A DNA stretch of 64,000 nucleotides from Pseudoalteromonas rubra (GTDB lineage: Bacteria > Pseudomonadota > Gammaproteobacteria > Enterobacterales > Alteromonadaceae). Positions 45,708-56,155 of the stretch are shown here, in pieces. The notes beneath the pieces were generated by a model that saw only the letters and a list, made by a program, of their open reading frames with translations, ran no database searches and was not told the origin of the DNA. The number at the start of each line of letters is the position of its first letter. The stretch's first letter is position 1. The stretch spans positions 1,520,501-1,584,500 of the forward strand of contig NZ_CP045429.1 of the NCBI RefSeq assembly GCF_005886805.2, in the 5' to 3' direction. Position numbers and translations under genes: made by a program.

Positions 45708-47240
45708 ATGAAAATTAAACGTTTTTTTGCAAAAGATATGCGTACTGCTTTAAAAGAAGTGAAAGAAGAGCTAGGTGCAGATGCAGTGATCATGTCAAAT
45801 AAGAAACTGGCAGATGGCGTTGAAATCGTCGCTGCAGTAGACAATGATCGGACACCCGCTCCACAGCCTCAGGCAGCGCAGTCAGCTCCTCAGCAAAGCG
45901 CAGCGCAGGCTGCACCTCGCCAGGCAGCCCCAGGGCAAAGTGCTCAGCATAGTTACAGCCAGCCTGCCAGAATGGTTCGTCCTCAACCTCGCCGCGCAGA
46001 GCCTCAGAAGCAGGCGCAGGTTGCAGACAGTCTTGAAGCCTTGCTTGAGCGCCAAGCCCCTCGTCCTAAGTCGCCCGAGCTTGCTTCTATGTTTTCTCAG
46101 TCTGGCATTAACACCGATGACATGTTCGGCGCTCAGCAACGTAACGAAGCACCGGCAAAAGCAGCGCCCCAGGCTGCACGTCAACCGCGTTATGAAGCGC
46201 AAAGTCATGACTTTGATGGCCGTGATGCAGCCACTTCCTGGGAGTTTGGAGATGACCTCGATCAGGGCTTTGGTGACGAACCAGCGGCGCAGAAAAAAGC
46301 CAACGATGATGAAATGTCTTCGATGCGTGATGAAATGAACGCCATCCGCCAGTTACTCGAGTTTCAGTTGTCTGGGCTGATGAATCAGGAAATGGCACGT
46401 CGTGATCCAACCCGCGCTTGTTTGGTTGAGCGTCTTAAAGGCATGGGAATTGGTGCGGAGGTCGCAGAGCAGATGGCTTGCTTCATTCCTGATGACGTTT
46501 CTCGTAAAGAAGCGTGGAACGCATTGCTGAATATGGTTGTCAATCAAATGCATACAACAAACAACGATATTTTGCGTCAGGGCGGTGTATATGCGATGGT
46601 CGGACCAACAGGGGTTGGAAAAACCACAACAGTTGCAAAATTAGCAGCGCTGGGCGCACAGAAATATGGTGCAGACAATGTGGCACTGATCACAACGGAT
46701 ACCTATCGTATCGGTGCGTACGAGCAATTGGCGACCTATGGTCGGATCATCGGCTGTCCTGTTAAGCAAGTAAAAGATGCCAATGAACTTGCAGAGGTTC
46801 TTTATCATTTACGCAATAAGCGTCTAATATTAATAGACACGGCGGGAATGAGTCAGCGTGACTTGCGTCTGACGGAGCAGCTAAACACCCTGATGCGTAG
46901 TAGCCGTGTTGACATTCGCAGCTACCTGGTATTAAGTGCGACTGCGCAGATGCATGTACTGCAAGAAACCGTAAACCACTTCAAAAAAGTCAATTTAAGT
47001 GGTTGTATTTTTACAAAACTTGATGAAAGTCTAAGTTTAGGTGAGATAATTAGCATAGCGATTCAAAATCGTCTGCCAATAGGGTATCTTACCAATGGTC
47101 AACGAGTGCCTGAAGACATTCGCGTGGCAAACGCTCAGAAGTTAGTCAAAAAGGCTGAGCAATTGTATTTAAAGAGAACAAAAGCACAACATTCGCGACG
47201 TGTACCAGTGGCGTCCCAGACAGTAGGAATGTATGATTAA
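45708..47240 (+). CDS. flhF: FlhF: polar flagellum-positioning GTPase
   Basis: A 510-residue SRP-like GTPase that sets the polar site and number of flagella. The B domain opens MKIKRFFAKDMRTALKEVK, followed by a Gln/Ala/Pro-rich linker to about residue 190. The NG domain has VGPTGVGKTTTVAKLAA near residue 295, ITTDTYRIGAYEQL, LILIDTAGMSQRD and FTKLDESLSLGE. It lies between flhA and flhG and overlaps flhG by 8 bp. Confidence 0.96.
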   Translation: MKIKRFFAKDMRTALKEVKEELGADAVIMSNKKLADGVEIVAAVDNDRTPAPQPQAAQSAPQQSAAQAAPRQAAPGQSAQHSYSQPARMVRPQPRRAEPQKQAQVADSLEALLERQAPRPKSPELASMFSQSGINTDDMFGAQQRNEAPAKAAPQAARQPRYEAQSHDFDGRDAATSWEFGDDLDQGFGDEPAAQKKANDDEMSSMRDEMNAIRQLLEFQLSGLMNQEMARRDPTRACLVERLKGMGIGAEVAEQMACFIPDDVSRKEAWNALLNMVVNQMHTTNNDILRQGGVYAMVGPTGVGKTTTVAKLAALGAQKYGADNVALITTDTYRIGAYEQLATYGRIIGCPVKQVKDANELAEVLYHLRNKRLILIDTAGMSQRDLRLTEQLNTLMRSSRVDIRSYLVLSATAQMHVLQETVNHFKKVNLSGCIFTKLDESLSLGEIISIAIQNRLPIGYLTNGQRVPEDIRVANAQKLVKKAEQLYLKRTKAQHSRRVPVASQTVGMYD

Positions 47241-48093
47241 TACAGTTTTAGATCAAGCAAGTGGCCTGCGGAGAATGAACCAAAAAAATAACCACAGTGT
47301 AAAAGTAATCGCAGTGACTGGTGGTAAAGGTGGAGTAGGTAAAACCAATGTATCCCTCAACACTGCCATCGCATTAGGACAGCAGGGTAACCGGGTCTTG
47401 GTGCTTGATGCTGACTTAGGTCTGGCTAACTGTGATGTCATGCTAGGCTTGAGGGTCGAGAAGAATTTATCTCATGTATTGTCCGGCGAATGCGAGCTAG
47501 ACGAAATTTTGGTAGAGGGTCCGGCTGGGATCCGTATCGTGCCTGCAACGTCAGGCTCACAAAATATGGTCGAATTAACGCCTGCCGAGCACGCTGGTTT
47601 GATCCGTGCCTTCAGTGAGCTGAGCAGCGAATTTGATATTTTAATCGTCGATACGGCGGCTGGTATTTCAGACATGGTGCTGAGCTTCTCTCGAGCTGCA
47701 CAGGATGTACTGGTCGTAGTGTGTGACGAGCCGACTTCTATTACCGATGCGTATGCGCTTATCAAAGTATTAAGCCGTGAACATGGCGTCTACAAGTTCA
47801 AAATTGTGGCCAACATGGTACGCAGCTTAAGAGAAGGGCAGGAGCTATTTGCTAAGCTGTCCAAGGTTACAGACCGATTCTTAGATGTCGCTTTAGAGCT
47901 GGTTGCAACGATCCCATTTGACGAAAATATGCGTAAGTCTTCGCGTCGTCAAAAAACCATCGTTGAGCTTTATCCTAATTCACCTGCTGCTGTGGCATTT
48001 AGAGGCCTGGCAAGCAAAGCTGTCAAGTGGCCCATTCCCCACCAACCTTCAGGTCATTTGGAATTCTTTATTGAGCAATTGGTAAACGGTTAA
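47233..48093 (+). CDS. flhG: FlhG (FleN): flagellar number-controlling MinD-like ATPase
   Basis: A 286-residue MinD/ParA-type ATPase that limits flagellar number together with FlhF and FlrA. Its N-terminal activator helix matches DQASGLRRMN, the FlhF-stimulating motif. The deviant Walker A is TGGKGGVGKTNVSLN near residue 31, with VLVLDADLGLANCDVM and LIVDTAAGISD. A C-terminal amphipathic-like end (HLEFFIEQLVNG) may bind membrane. Overlaps flhF and lies 2 bp before fliA. Confidence 0.96.
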   Translation: MINTVLDQASGLRRMNQKNNHSVKVIAVTGGKGGVGKTNVSLNTAIALGQQGNRVLVLDADLGLANCDVMLGLRVEKNLSHVLSGECELDEILVEGPAGIRIVPATSGSQNMVELTPAEHAGLIRAFSELSSEFDILIVDTAAGISDMVLSFSRAAQDVLVVVCDEPTSITDAYALIKVLSREHGVYKFKIVANMVRSLREGQELFAKLSKVTDRFLDVALELVATIPFDENMRKSSRRQKTIVELYPNSPAAVAFRGLASKAVKWPIPHQPSGHLEFFIEQLVNG

Positions 48094-48095
48094 AG

Positions 48096-48830
48096 ATGGC
48101 TTCACCGGTCAACCGCATGGCGGGATATAAAACGACAGACCACCTGCATAAGGTGGTGGAACGTCATACGCCTTTAGTTAAAAAGGTGGCCTGTCATTTG
48201 TTAGCCAGATTACCAGCTAGTGTTCAGCTCGATGATTTAGTCCAGTCAGGTATGATTGGACTGATCGAAGCCTGCAAAAATTTTGACGCGAGCAAAGGGG
48301 CAAGTTTTGAAACCTTTGCAGGAATTCGAATTCGTGGCGCAATGATTGATGAGATCCGCCGTGGAGACTGGGCGCCCCGCTCGGTACACAAAAACGGTCG
48401 CATGGTTGCTGAGGCCATTGCTGAGCTAGAAGCACAGCTTGGGCGAGAACCAAAAGATACTGAAATCGCTGAAAAACTTGATATTACGCTAGATGAGTAC
48501 CATCATATTTTACATGATGTCAATGCAAGTAAAGTGATCGGCATCGAAGACTTGGGGGTAGATGAAGACGTAATTTCTCCCGCAGGCAACGATTTTGCGC
48601 TAGACAAACCATTCAATAATGTTAAAAATGAGCGCTTTAACGAATCGTTAGTCAATGCGATCAAGACTTTACCTGAGCGCGATGCTTTGGTGTTGTCTTT
48701 GTATTATAACGATGAGATGAATTTAAAAGAGATTGGTGCGATCTTAGAGGTCAGCGAATCTCGAGTGAGTCAGATTCACGGTCAAGCAATGATCAAGCTT
48801 CGTGCGAAGATCAATGACTGGATCAATTAG
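48096..48830 (+). CDS. fliA: FliA: flagellar sigma-28 factor
   Basis: A 244-residue sigma-28 for late flagellar and chemotaxis genes. Region 2 has LDDLVQSGMIGLIEACKNFD and FETFAGIRIRGAMIDEIRR, region 3 ELEAQLGREPKDTEIAEKL, and region 4 ALVLSLYYNDEMNLKEIGAI and VSESRVSQIHGQAM. Length matches FliA. FlgM, its anti-sigma partner, is not in the window. Confidence 0.96.
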   Translation: MASPVNRMAGYKTTDHLHKVVERHTPLVKKVACHLLARLPASVQLDDLVQSGMIGLIEACKNFDASKGASFETFAGIRIRGAMIDEIRRGDWAPRSVHKNGRMVAEAIAELEAQLGREPKDTEIAEKLDITLDEYHHILHDVNASKVIGIEDLGVDEDVISPAGNDFALDKPFNNVKNERFNESLVNAIKTLPERDALVLSLYYNDEMNLKEIGAILEVSESRVSQIHGQAMIKLRAKINDWIN

Positions 48831-48873
48831 AGTTAGTTTTACAATATAGGTTCAAACCTCACCGGAGGAAGTT

Positions 48874-49257
48874 TTGGATAAGAACATGAAAATTCTCGTG
48901 GTTGATGATTTTTCTACGATGAGAAGAATAATCAAAAACCTGCTAAGAGACTTAGGCTTTACCAATGTTCAAGAGGCTGATGATGGCAGTACGGCACTTC
49001 CAATGTTGCAAAATCAGGAATTCGACTTCGTCGTAACTGACTGGAATATGCCAGGCATGCAAGGTATCGATTTGCTTCGTGCAATTCGTGCTGATGATAA
49101 GCTTAAACACATCCCAGTACTCATGGTTACAGCGGAAGCGAAAAAAGAACAAATCGTAGCTGCTGCCCAAGCTGGAGTTAATGGTTATATCGTTAAACCG
49201 TTTACGGCAGGTACCCTGAAAACCAAACTAGAAAAAGTGTTCGAACGTTTAGGCTAG
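48874..49257 (+). CDS. cheY: CheY: chemotaxis response regulator
   Basis: A 127-residue single-domain receiver that binds FliM when phosphorylated. The TTG at 48874 is chosen because a GGAGG site lies 5 bases upstream; the ATG at 48886 is too far. Acidic pocket [12 protein letters not shown], phosphoacceptor Asp56 in [10 protein letters not shown], the Thr in LMVTAEAKK, and Lys in [10 protein letters not shown] are all present. Confidence 0.97.
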   Translation: MDKNMKILVVDDFSTMRRIIKNLLRDLGFTNVQEADDGSTALPMLQNQEFDFVVTDWNMPGMQGIDLLRAIRADDKLKHIPVLMVTAEAKKEQIVAAAQAGVNGYIVKPFTAGTLKTKLEKVFERLG

Positions 49258-49276
49258 TATTGATAAGGGTAGGCTT

Positions 49277-50047
49277 ATGTCAACATCTTCTGTGCCACAG
49301 ATAACTCTGGAACAGGCTAAACTGCTCGTTGAATACCTTGAACAAGGTGAGCAGGAAAAGGCTGATGAGATATTAATTGAGGCCACCAATAAAGAACAAT
49401 CAGAGCTTTTTGCTGAAGTGGGCAAGCTAACTCGACAACTTCATGAATCGTTGAAGAACTTTGAGTTAGATACCCGTTTATCTGATCTCACGACAGAAGC
49501 CATTCCAGATGCCAAGCAGCGCCTTAATTACGTCATGGAGATGACCGAAAGCGCTGCCAATAAAACCATGGATGCCGTAGAAGCAAGTCTTCCCTTAGCC
49601 CAAGAACTAGCCGATGAACTCTCTGAAATTAAGCCCACCTGGGACAGATTAATGAGCCGGGATATCCAGCTTGGAGAGTTCAAATCCTTGTGCCACGATC
49701 TTGACAGTTTTATGCAGTCGTCAAAAGGCCGTACAGATGAATTACAAAATCTGATGACCAATGTGTTGATGGCACAAGATTATCAAGATTTAACCGGACA
49801 GGTTATCCGGCGTGTCATTGAGTTGGTTCGTGAAGTTGAAGACAGCCTAATTCACTTGTTGACCGTATTCGGCAGCGCAGATGAAAGTCAACAAACTGCA
49901 GCCCAGCCACAGGCACAAACTAAAGCCCCCGCCGTTACTGATGAGTTATCAGGTCCTGAGGGTCCAATTTTGGACGCTGAGTCTCGAGATGATGTCGTAT
50001 CCGGGCAGGATGAAGTTGATGACCTGTTGTCTAGTTTGGGCTTCTAA
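49277..50047 (+). CDS. cheZ: CheZ: CheY-P phosphatase
   Basis: A 256-residue helical phosphatase that removes phosphate from CheY. The long hairpin helices include LVEYLEQGEQEKADEILIEA and MEMTESAANKTMDAVEASL. The catalytic Gln lies in LMAQDYQDLTGQVIRRVIEL near residue 170, and the C-terminal CheY-binding tail ends DDLLSSLGF. It follows cheY by 19 bp and is 15 bp before cheA. Confidence 0.95.
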   Translation: MSTSSVPQITLEQAKLLVEYLEQGEQEKADEILIEATNKEQSELFAEVGKLTRQLHESLKNFELDTRLSDLTTEAIPDAKQRLNYVMEMTESAANKTMDAVEASLPLAQELADELSEIKPTWDRLMSRDIQLGEFKSLCHDLDSFMQSSKGRTDELQNLMTNVLMAQDYQDLTGQVIRRVIELVREVEDSLIHLLTVFGSADESQQTAAQPQAQTKAPAVTDELSGPEGPILDAESRDDVVSGQDEVDDLLSSLGF

Positions 50048-50062
50048 TAGGAGAGTATGCGA

Positions 50063-52306
50063 ATGAGCTTTGAAGTCGATGAAGATATCTTACAAGACTT
50101 TCTTGTTGAAGCTGGGGAAATACTCGAACTGTTATCTGAGCAGCTTGTCGAACTAGAAAACAACCCGGAAGATAAAGAGCTGTTAAATGCGATTTTCCGT
50201 GGTTTCCATACCGTTAAAGGGGGCGCAGGCTTCCTTAGCATGACTGAGCTGGTAGATGCTTGTCACGGTGCGGAAAACGTGTTTGATGTCCTGCGTCAGG
50301 GGCAGCGTCAGGTAACACCAGAATTGATGGATGTGATTTTACAATCACTCGATACCATCAATGAAATGTTCTCGTGTATTCAAAACAGAGAGCAACCAGA
50401 CCCCGCTGATCCACACTTACTGGAAGTTTTACATCAGCTCAGTCAGCCACAGTCAGAAGACGAAGTGATTGATGCACCCGCTGCAGCAGAGCCTGAGCCT
50501 GAACCGGTTGTGGCGACACCCAGTGCTGATGATGTGCTGTTCGATGCGCCAGCAGATCCTGTTGATGAACCTGCAAGTGACGGTGCTGACAGCATAGACG
50601 AGATTTCTGAAGAAGAATTTGAGAGCTTGCTCGATGAGTTACATGGCTCAGGTAATGGACCCTCAGTCGCATCGCAAGAACCTGCCGCACCGAGTGCAAC
50701 ACCGGCTCCATCAAGCAGCGATGATGGCGACATTACCGATGATGAATTTGACAGCTTGCTTGATGAGTTGCACGGAGTCGGAAAATTTGGTGCGACACCA
50801 GAACAAGCGCCAGCTGAGCAGCCTAAGGCGCCGACCCAACCTGCAGCGTCAGAGCCGCCGAAAGCATCTGGCGGTGATGACGATGAAATCAATGATGACG
50901 AATTTGAAGCTTTACTGGATGAGTTGCACGGAAAAGGGCAAGCACCAAAATCAACGGAAGAGGAAGTAGCAGCAGCGCCGAAAGAAGCGCCCAAAGCACC
51001 TCCTAAACCTGAGCCTAAACCAGCTGCACCTGCGGCTAAGGCGCCCGCACCTGCTGCCAAACCGGCACCTGCTAAACCAGCAGCTGAGAGCAAGCCTGCG
51101 GCCGACAATAAAGCCGCCGCGAAAAAACCAGCAGCACAGGCAGAAACAACCGTTCGGGTTGATACTAAGCGCCTGGATGAGATCATGAATATGGTCGGTG
51201 AGCTGGTATTGGTGCGTAACCGGTTGGTTAGCTTAGCCAATAACTCTAACAGCGAAGCCATGGGTAAAGCCATTTCCAACCTCGATGTGGTGACCGCAGA
51301 CCTTCAGGGCGCGGTGATGAAAACCCGGATGCAGCCAATCAAGAAAGTGTTTGGTCGTTTCCCTCGAGTGGTTCGGGACTTGGCTCGTAGCCTTAAGAAA
51401 GACATTAGCCTGGTGCTGGAAGGGGAAGACACCGATCTGGATAAAAACCTGGTAGAAGCCCTTGCGGATCCTTTGGTTCACTTGGTTCGTAACTCAGTGG
51501 ACCATGGTATTGAAATGCCGGATGTTCGTGAAGCTGCAGGTAAATCAAGAACCGGTACTGTGACCTTATCTGCTTCTCAGGAAGGTGATCATATTCTGCT
51601 GACTATTCGTGATGATGGTGCAGGTATGGACCCGGAGAAGTTGAAGAAGATTGCGATAAGCAAAGGGGTTATTGATTCTGACCAGGCAAGTCGCTTGTCA
51701 GATAATGAAGCCTACAATCTGATCTTCGCACCAGGTTTCTCAACCAAAGAACAAATTTCTGACATCTCTGGCCGAGGTGTTGGTATGGACGTGGTCAAAA
51801 CTAAAATCACCCAATTAAATGGTTCCGTCAACATTCAGTCAGAGCTGGGTGTGGGTACCATACTGGAAATTAAAGTGCCACTGACATTGGCCATTCTGCC
51901 AACACTGATGGTGATGATTGGTCAGCAAACATTTGCACTGCCGCTGGCTGGGGTAAGTGAAATATTCCACCTTGATTTGACCAAGACCAACGTGGTTGAT
52001 GGTCAATTGACTATCATAGTGCGTGAAAAAGCAATTCCACTGTTTTATCTGGAGCACTGGTTAGTAAAAGGTGCTGACAGAGGCGCCCGGAAAGCAGAAG
52101 GGCACGTGGTAATCGTCCAGATGGGTACTAAGCAAGTAGGCTTTGTGGTTGACTCTCTGATAGGCCAGGAAGAGGTGGTGATTAAGCCGCTTGATGCCTT
52201 ATTGCAAGGTACTCCGGGTATGGCTGGTGCGACTATCACATCTGATGGTGGCATCGCGCTGATTCTGGACGTCCCCAGCATGTTAAAATATTACGCCGGC
52301 AAGTAA
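50063..52306 (+). CDS. cheA: CheA: chemotaxis histidine kinase with triple linker repeat
   Basis: About 747 residues from ATG at 50063, which has an AGGAG site 9 bases upstream; an ATG at 50057 is only 3 bases from it. P1 carries phosphoacceptor His49 in [14 protein letters not shown]. The linker then has three copies of an acidic EF(E/D)(S/A)LLDELHG motif, followed by a Pro/Ala-rich stretch to about residue 370. P3 and the P4 kinase domain follow ([43 protein letters not shown]), then P5 ([19 protein letters not shown]). No conventional P2 domain was recognised. Confidence 0.96.
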   Translation: MSFEVDEDILQDFLVEAGEILELLSEQLVELENNPEDKELLNAIFRGFHTVKGGAGFLSMTELVDACHGAENVFDVLRQGQRQVTPELMDVILQSLDTINEMFSCIQNREQPDPADPHLLEVLHQLSQPQSEDEVIDAPAAAEPEPEPVVATPSADDVLFDAPADPVDEPASDGADSIDEISEEEFESLLDELHGSGNGPSVASQEPAAPSATPAPSSSDDGDITDDEFDSLLDELHGVGKFGATPEQAPAEQPKAPTQPAASEPPKASGGDDDEINDDEFEALLDELHGKGQAPKSTEEEVAAAPKEAPKAPPKPEPKPAAPAAKAPAPAAKPAPAKPAAESKPAADNKAAAKKPAAQAETTVRVDTKRLDEIMNMVGELVLVRNRLVSLANNSNSEAMGKAISNLDVVTADLQGAVMKTRMQPIKKVFGRFPRVVRDLARSLKKDISLVLEGEDTDLDKNLVEALADPLVHLVRNSVDHGIEMPDVREAAGKSRTGTVTLSASQEGDHILLTIRDDGAGMDPEKLKKIAISKGVIDSDQASRLSDNEAYNLIFAPGFSTKEQISDISGRGVGMDVVKTKITQLNGSVNIQSELGVGTILEIKVPLTLAILPTLMVMIGQQTFALPLAGVSEIFHLDLTKTNVVDGQLTIIVREKAIPLFYLEHWLVKGADRGARKAEGHVVIVQMGTKQVGFVVDSLIGQEEVVIKPLDALLQGTPGMAGATITSDGGIALILDVPSMLKYYAGK
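50598..50931 (+). repeat. Three EFxxLLDELHG repeats in the CheA linker coding region
   Basis: Three diverged copies lie at about 50598-50648, 50729-50776 and 50884-50931. All encode an acidic lead plus EF-x-x-LLDELHG, separated by Pro/Ala/Ser-rich spacers of about 30-40 residues. Vibrio CheA has a linker region (LID) used for polar localisation with ParC and ParP, and parC and parP lie just downstream here. The link is inferred. Confidence 0.8.
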
Positions 52307-52386
52307 ATTCCCGGCGCATTTATACCGACAAAGTGGTGTCAAAGACACCACTTTTCGGATCTGTAACGAATAAAAGAGCAATGCCA

Positions 52387-53544
52387 ATGGCAGTTAAAGT
52401 ATTAGTTGTAGATGACTCGAGCTTCTTTCGTCGTCGAGTGAGTGAAATACTAGAAAAAGATCCTGAAATCAAAGTGATTGACTTTGCGGTAAATGGTCAG
52501 GAAGCGGTTGATAAAGCTGCTAAACTGAGGCCAGACGTCATCACAATGGACGTGGAAATGCCGGTAATGGATGGGATTAGCGCAGTAAAGCAGATAATGC
52601 AGAGTTCCCCCACTCCCATTCTGATGTTTTCGTCATTGACCCGTGAAGGAGCCAGCGCGACGTTAGACGCGCTGGATGCCGGTGCGGTCGATTTCTTACC
52701 GAAGAAGTTTGAAGATATTGCCCGTAACAGTGAAGAAGCTATCCGCTCTTTACAGAATAAAGTCAAAGAAATTGGCCGACGTCGTGTGAGCCGCTTTACC
52801 CGACCTATTAGTTCGTCATCAGCGCCTGCACCAACACGTAGCGCGCCAAGTGCATCTTCAGGCCTGCGTCCTGCTGCTAAGCCAATTGCACAACCAGATC
52901 GAACTTTTTCACGTCCTGCATCAGACACACCAAGTTCAGGTGCGTCGTTCAAAGCGTCTGGCAAAAAGTATCAAATTGTTGCTATCGGTACATCTACCGG
53001 TGGCCCGGTTGCACTGCAAACCATTTTAACTCAGTTGCCTGCAAATTTTCCGCACCCTATCTTATTGATCCAGCATATGCCAGCAGCATTTACGCCAGCG
53101 TTTGCGCAACGTCTGAATAGTCTGTGCAAAATCAAAGTAAAAGAAGCGGAGCAGGGGGATCGTTTGCAACCAGGTGTCGCTTATTTGGCGCCGGGAGGCC
53201 AGCAGATGTTGGTTGAAGCCAGAGGCGGTAGTAAAACCTTAAAGGTGTTTGAGGATGACAGCCCTCGTATTACCTATAAACCCAGTGTAGATGTTACTTT
53301 TGCCAGTACAGCCAAAGCATATAACGGAGATGTGCTCGCGGTGATACTGACTGGTATGGGTGCGGATGGGCGAGACGGTGCCAGAATGTTGAAACAAAAC
53401 GGTGCGACTATCTGGGCACAGGATGAAAAAACCTGTGTGGTGTACGGCATGCCACAAGCTGTTGCAAGCGCGGGGATTTCAACTGAAGATATCGCTTTGC
53501 AGGATGTCGCACTGAGAATAAACAAAGAAATAGGCTGCGCATAA
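52387..53544 (+). CDS. cheB: CheB: chemoreceptor methylesterase/deamidase
   Basis: About 385 residues from ATG at 52387; ATG at 52381 would add two residues. The receiver has [13 protein letters not shown] and phosphoacceptor Asp55 in [14 protein letters not shown] variable Ser/Pro-rich linker leads to the CheB catalytic domain with [15 protein letters not shown] (catalytic Ser), [15 protein letters not shown] (His) and [16 protein letters not shown] (Asp). No cheR is in the window. Confidence 0.95.
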   Translation: MAVKVLVVDDSSFFRRRVSEILEKDPEIKVIDFAVNGQEAVDKAAKLRPDVITMDVEMPVMDGISAVKQIMQSSPTPILMFSSLTREGASATLDALDAGAVDFLPKKFEDIARNSEEAIRSLQNKVKEIGRRRVSRFTRPISSSSAPAPTRSAPSASSGLRPAAKPIAQPDRTFSRPASDTPSSGASFKASGKKYQIVAIGTSTGGPVALQTILTQLPANFPHPILLIQHMPAAFTPAFAQRLNSLCKIKVKEAEQGDRLQPGVAYLAPGGQQMLVEARGGSKTLKVFEDDSPRITYKPSVDVTFASTAKAYNGDVLAVILTGMGADGRDGARMLKQNGATIWAQDEKTCVVYGMPQAVASAGISTEDIALQDVALRINKEIGCA

Positions 53545-53597
53545 TTGATGTTAGCCTGAATGCGATCTGTGTTTGGCCGAAGGAATAAAAAAATAAC

Positions 53598-54383
53598 GTG
53601 AAAATCTGGACGGTAGCGAACCAAAAAGGCGGGGTGGGTAAAACCACCACCACAGTTAGTCTCGGCGGGATCCTGGCGCTCCAGGGGAAACGTGTATTAT
53701 TGATAGACACAGATCCGCATGCCTCATTAACATACTACTTTGGCATTGATTCGGAAGAGTTAGAAGTCAGTGTGTACGATATTTTCATTCGCGGTTCAAA
53801 TATGGCCAGCGAAGAAATTCTTCAGGCTCTTTGTCCTTCAACTATCGAGAATCTCGACATATTACCGGCGACTATGGCTATTGCGACACTGGATCGCAGC
53901 ATGGGCAATCGCTCGGGGATGGGGCTCATTCTGAAAAAGGCGCTTGCCAAGATCAGTGAGCATTATGACTATGCCATTTTGGATTGCCCGCCTGTACTTG
54001 GTGTGCTTATGGTGAATGCTCTCGCTGCAAGCGAGCGTATTCTCATCCCGGTACAAACAGAGTTTCTGGCATTGAAAGGGCTGGATCGTATGATGCGGAC
54101 AATGTCATTAATGCAAAGTTCGCATTCCAAGCAATATCAATATACTATAGTGCCAACTATGTATGATAAGCGCACTAAAGCATCTCTCGAAGCCTATAAG
54201 TCTTTGGTAGAGACTTATCAGGATAAAGTTTGGCCTGGTGTGATCCCGGTTGATACCAAGTTCAGAGATGCTAGTTTAGCGCAGCAAGTGCCGGTGCAGT
54301 ATTGCCCTAAATCGCGTGGCGTCTATGCATATCGTGCCTTATTAGAACACCTTGCAGAAGTTGATAGAGGTAGTAATGAGTAA
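53598..54383 (+). CDS. parC: ParC: ParA-like ATPase for polar chemotaxis-array positioning
   Basis: A 261-residue ParA/Soj-type ATPase with deviant Walker A NQKGGVGKTTTTVSLGGILA, then LLIDTDPHASLTYYFG and AILDCPPVLGVLMVNAL. In Vibrio the equivalent gene between cheB and a cheW-like gene is ParC, which recruits chemotaxis arrays to the pole. The GTG start has an AAGGAAT stretch upstream. It overlaps parP by 8 bp. Confidence 0.88.
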   Translation: MKIWTVANQKGGVGKTTTTVSLGGILALQGKRVLLIDTDPHASLTYYFGIDSEELEVSVYDIFIRGSNMASEEILQALCPSTIENLDILPATMAIATLDRSMGNRSGMGLILKKALAKISEHYDYAILDCPPVLGVLMVNALAASERILIPVQTEFLALKGLDRMMRTMSLMQSSHSKQYQYTIVPTMYDKRTKASLEAYKSLVETYQDKVWPGVIPVDTKFRDASLAQQVPVQYCPKSRGVYAYRALLEHLAEVDRGSNE

Positions 54384-55188
54384 GCATCTGTTTGCCAATG
54401 AACAGGTCATGAAACAGTATCTGGGTGCCTTGTTACGCGAAGAAGAGGAAGATGAAGTCGCGCTTGCACCTGTGGCTAAATTGTTGGAGTCTGTGCCTGA
54501 AGCACAGGAAGACAATGCCGCAGCTCCCAGTGTTGTTGAGCGCTCAGAGACTGCTCATACTGAAACACTCGCGGAGCAACCCATTGCTCAACCTCCGACT
54601 GAACCCGTTGTTGAGCAGGAAACCGCTCAGGACGTGCAGGTAATTACCCCTGCCGGTGATCTTGAGATAACTGAAAATACTACTATTATCAAAGAAGAAG
54701 CTGAGCAGGCTGTGCCAGCTCGCGCGCGTGATGCTTATCTAGAAAATGAATTTCAGGCGCTGTTTTTCGAAGTAGCAGGGCTTACTTTGGCTGTGCCATT
54801 GAAGTCACTGGGTGGTATACATCAGCTTACTGAAGTTAATCAATTGTTTGGTAAGCCAAAATGGTTTAAAGGTGTGATGCTTAACCGGGAAGAAAAACTC
54901 AATGTGGTGGATACAGCCCGTTGGGTGATGCCGGAAAAATTCACGCCTGAGCTGGAAGAGAACCTGGACTACCAGTACTTGATCATGCTGGGCGATAGTC
55001 AGTGGGGTTTGTTAGCCGAAAATCTGGTCAATAATATTACGTTGAAGCCAGAAGATGTGAAATGGCGAACAGCCGATGGGAAAAGGCCATGGCTGGCGGG
55101 CGTCATTAAAGAAAAAATGTGCGCACTGATAGATGTTGAGAATTTAAATCGATTGCTAGAGCATGGCCTCGATAGCCGAGAGCAGTAG
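54376..55188 (+). CDS. parP: ParP: CheW-like array partner of ParC
   Basis: About 270 residues from ATG at 54376 (an upstream frame start is disfavoured by the overlap with parC). The N-terminal part is acidic and Pro/Glu-rich, and the C-terminal part is a CheW-like domain with FQALFFEVAGLTLAVPLKSL, IHQLTEV, WFKGVMLNREEKLNVVDTA and WLAGVIKEKMCALIDV. ParP couples ParC to CheA and receptors in Vibrio. The context with the triple-repeat CheA fits. Confidence 0.87.
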   Translation: MSKHLFANEQVMKQYLGALLREEEEDEVALAPVAKLLESVPEAQEDNAAAPSVVERSETAHTETLAEQPIAQPPTEPVVEQETAQDVQVITPAGDLEITENTTIIKEEAEQAVPARARDAYLENEFQALFFEVAGLTLAVPLKSLGGIHQLTEVNQLFGKPKWFKGVMLNREEKLNVVDTARWVMPEKFTPELEENLDYQYLIMLGDSQWGLLAENLVNNITLKPEDVKWRTADGKRPWLAGVIKEKMCALIDVENLNRLLEHGLDSREQ

Positions 55189-55212
55189 CTAGCATCTAAC
55201 TGGAGTAAAATC

Positions 55213-55710
55213 ATGAGTCAAGAGAGAATACTTTCGGCTGATAAAAATGCAGATAGTAATGATGAAGTCCTTCAGTGGGTTACCTATAAGCTAGAGGATG
55301 AAACCTACGGCATTAACGTAATGCAGGTGCAGGAAGTATTACGCTATACCGAGATTGCCCCTGTACCAGGTGCACCAACCTATGTGCTTGGTATCATCAA
55401 TCTACGTGGTAATGTTGTGACTGTCATCGATACCCGCTCTCGTTTTGGGCTACCAAGCTCTGAGGTCACAGACAACTCTCGTATCGTGATCATCGAGGCA
55501 GAAAAGCAAGTTGTTGGTATTCTGGTCGACAGTGTTGCTGAGGTAGTGTATCTGCGCAGCTCTGAGATTGACAGTGCACCAAATATTGGCACAGAAGAAA
55601 GCGCTAAATTCATTCAGGGTGTTTCCAACCGTGAAGGTGAGCTGCTGATCCTGGTTGATTTAAATAAACTACTCAGTGATGATGAGTGGGATGAGTTGAG
55701 CCATATTTAA
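55213..55710 (+). CDS. cheW: CheW: chemotaxis coupling protein
   Basis: A 165-residue CheW that links receptors to CheA. It contains WVTYKLEDETYGINVMQVQE, VLGIINLRGNVVTVIDTR, VGILVDSVAEVVYL and LLILVDLNKLL. Length matches the family. It follows parP by 24 bp and precedes the DUF2802 gene by 3 bp. Confidence 0.97.
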   Translation: MSQERILSADKNADSNDEVLQWVTYKLEDETYGINVMQVQEVLRYTEIAPVPGAPTYVLGIINLRGNVVTVIDTRSRFGLPSSEVTDNSRIVIIEAEKQVVGILVDSVAEVVYLRSSEIDSAPNIGTEESAKFIQGVSNREGELLILVDLNKLLSDDEWDELSHI

Positions 55711-55713
55711 CCC

Positions 55714-56139
55714 GTGCAAGCAGTAACCCAAAACGAGATTTTATTGCTCCTAGTAATCGCCTCAAGCCTGCTGTGTTTAGTGTGCTTGGGGTTTATTTTT
55801 GCGCTAAGCAAAAAAGTACAAAAGCAAAATAACGAACATGGTAAGTTGCTTCAGCATCTCAAGCGCGAAAATGAACAAGTTGCTATCCTACGTAGCGAAA
55901 TAGCAGAAGTTCGCGCCAGTGTCCTGAGTATTGGTAAGCGTCTGGTTGCCTGTGAAAATTATGCCAAGGATCTTGCCCAGCAACAGGCCGCTCAAAAGTA
56001 TGACGATCCTGATGCGAAGATTTATTCCCGCGCAGTCAAGATGGTCGAACTGGGCGCCGACATCGAAGAGATAATGCGAGAGTGTGAACTGCCTCGCGCT
56101 GAAGCAGAATTGTTGATGTCCCTACATAACAAACAATGA
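55714..56139 (+). CDS. DUF2802 membrane-anchored protein
   Basis: A 141-residue protein that starts with GTG. A transmembrane helix near residues 8-30 (ILLLLVIASSLLCLVCLGF) is followed by a long coiled-coil and a C-terminal helix-turn-helix-like end with VKMVELGADIEEIMRECELP. DUF2802 proteins occur after cheW in polar-flagellar chemotaxis blocks. The function is not established. Confidence 0.85.
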   Translation: MQAVTQNEILLLLVIASSLLCLVCLGFIFALSKKVQKQNNEHGKLLQHLKRENEQVAILRSEIAEVRASVLSIGKRLVACENYAKDLAQQQAAQKYDDPDAKIYSRAVKMVELGADIEEIMRECELPRAEAELLMSLHNKQ

Positions 56140-56155
56140 GATGGTTGCTCATTGT

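Noticed and set aside
46514..46765. Plus-strand open frame inside flhF
   Set aside because: Overlaps the GTPase domain in another frame; flhF explains the sequence.
50443..51279. Long minus-strand open frame opposite the cheA linker
   Set aside because: Its Ser/Ala/Gly-rich composition is the complement of the Pro/Ala/acidic linker repeats; no independent support.
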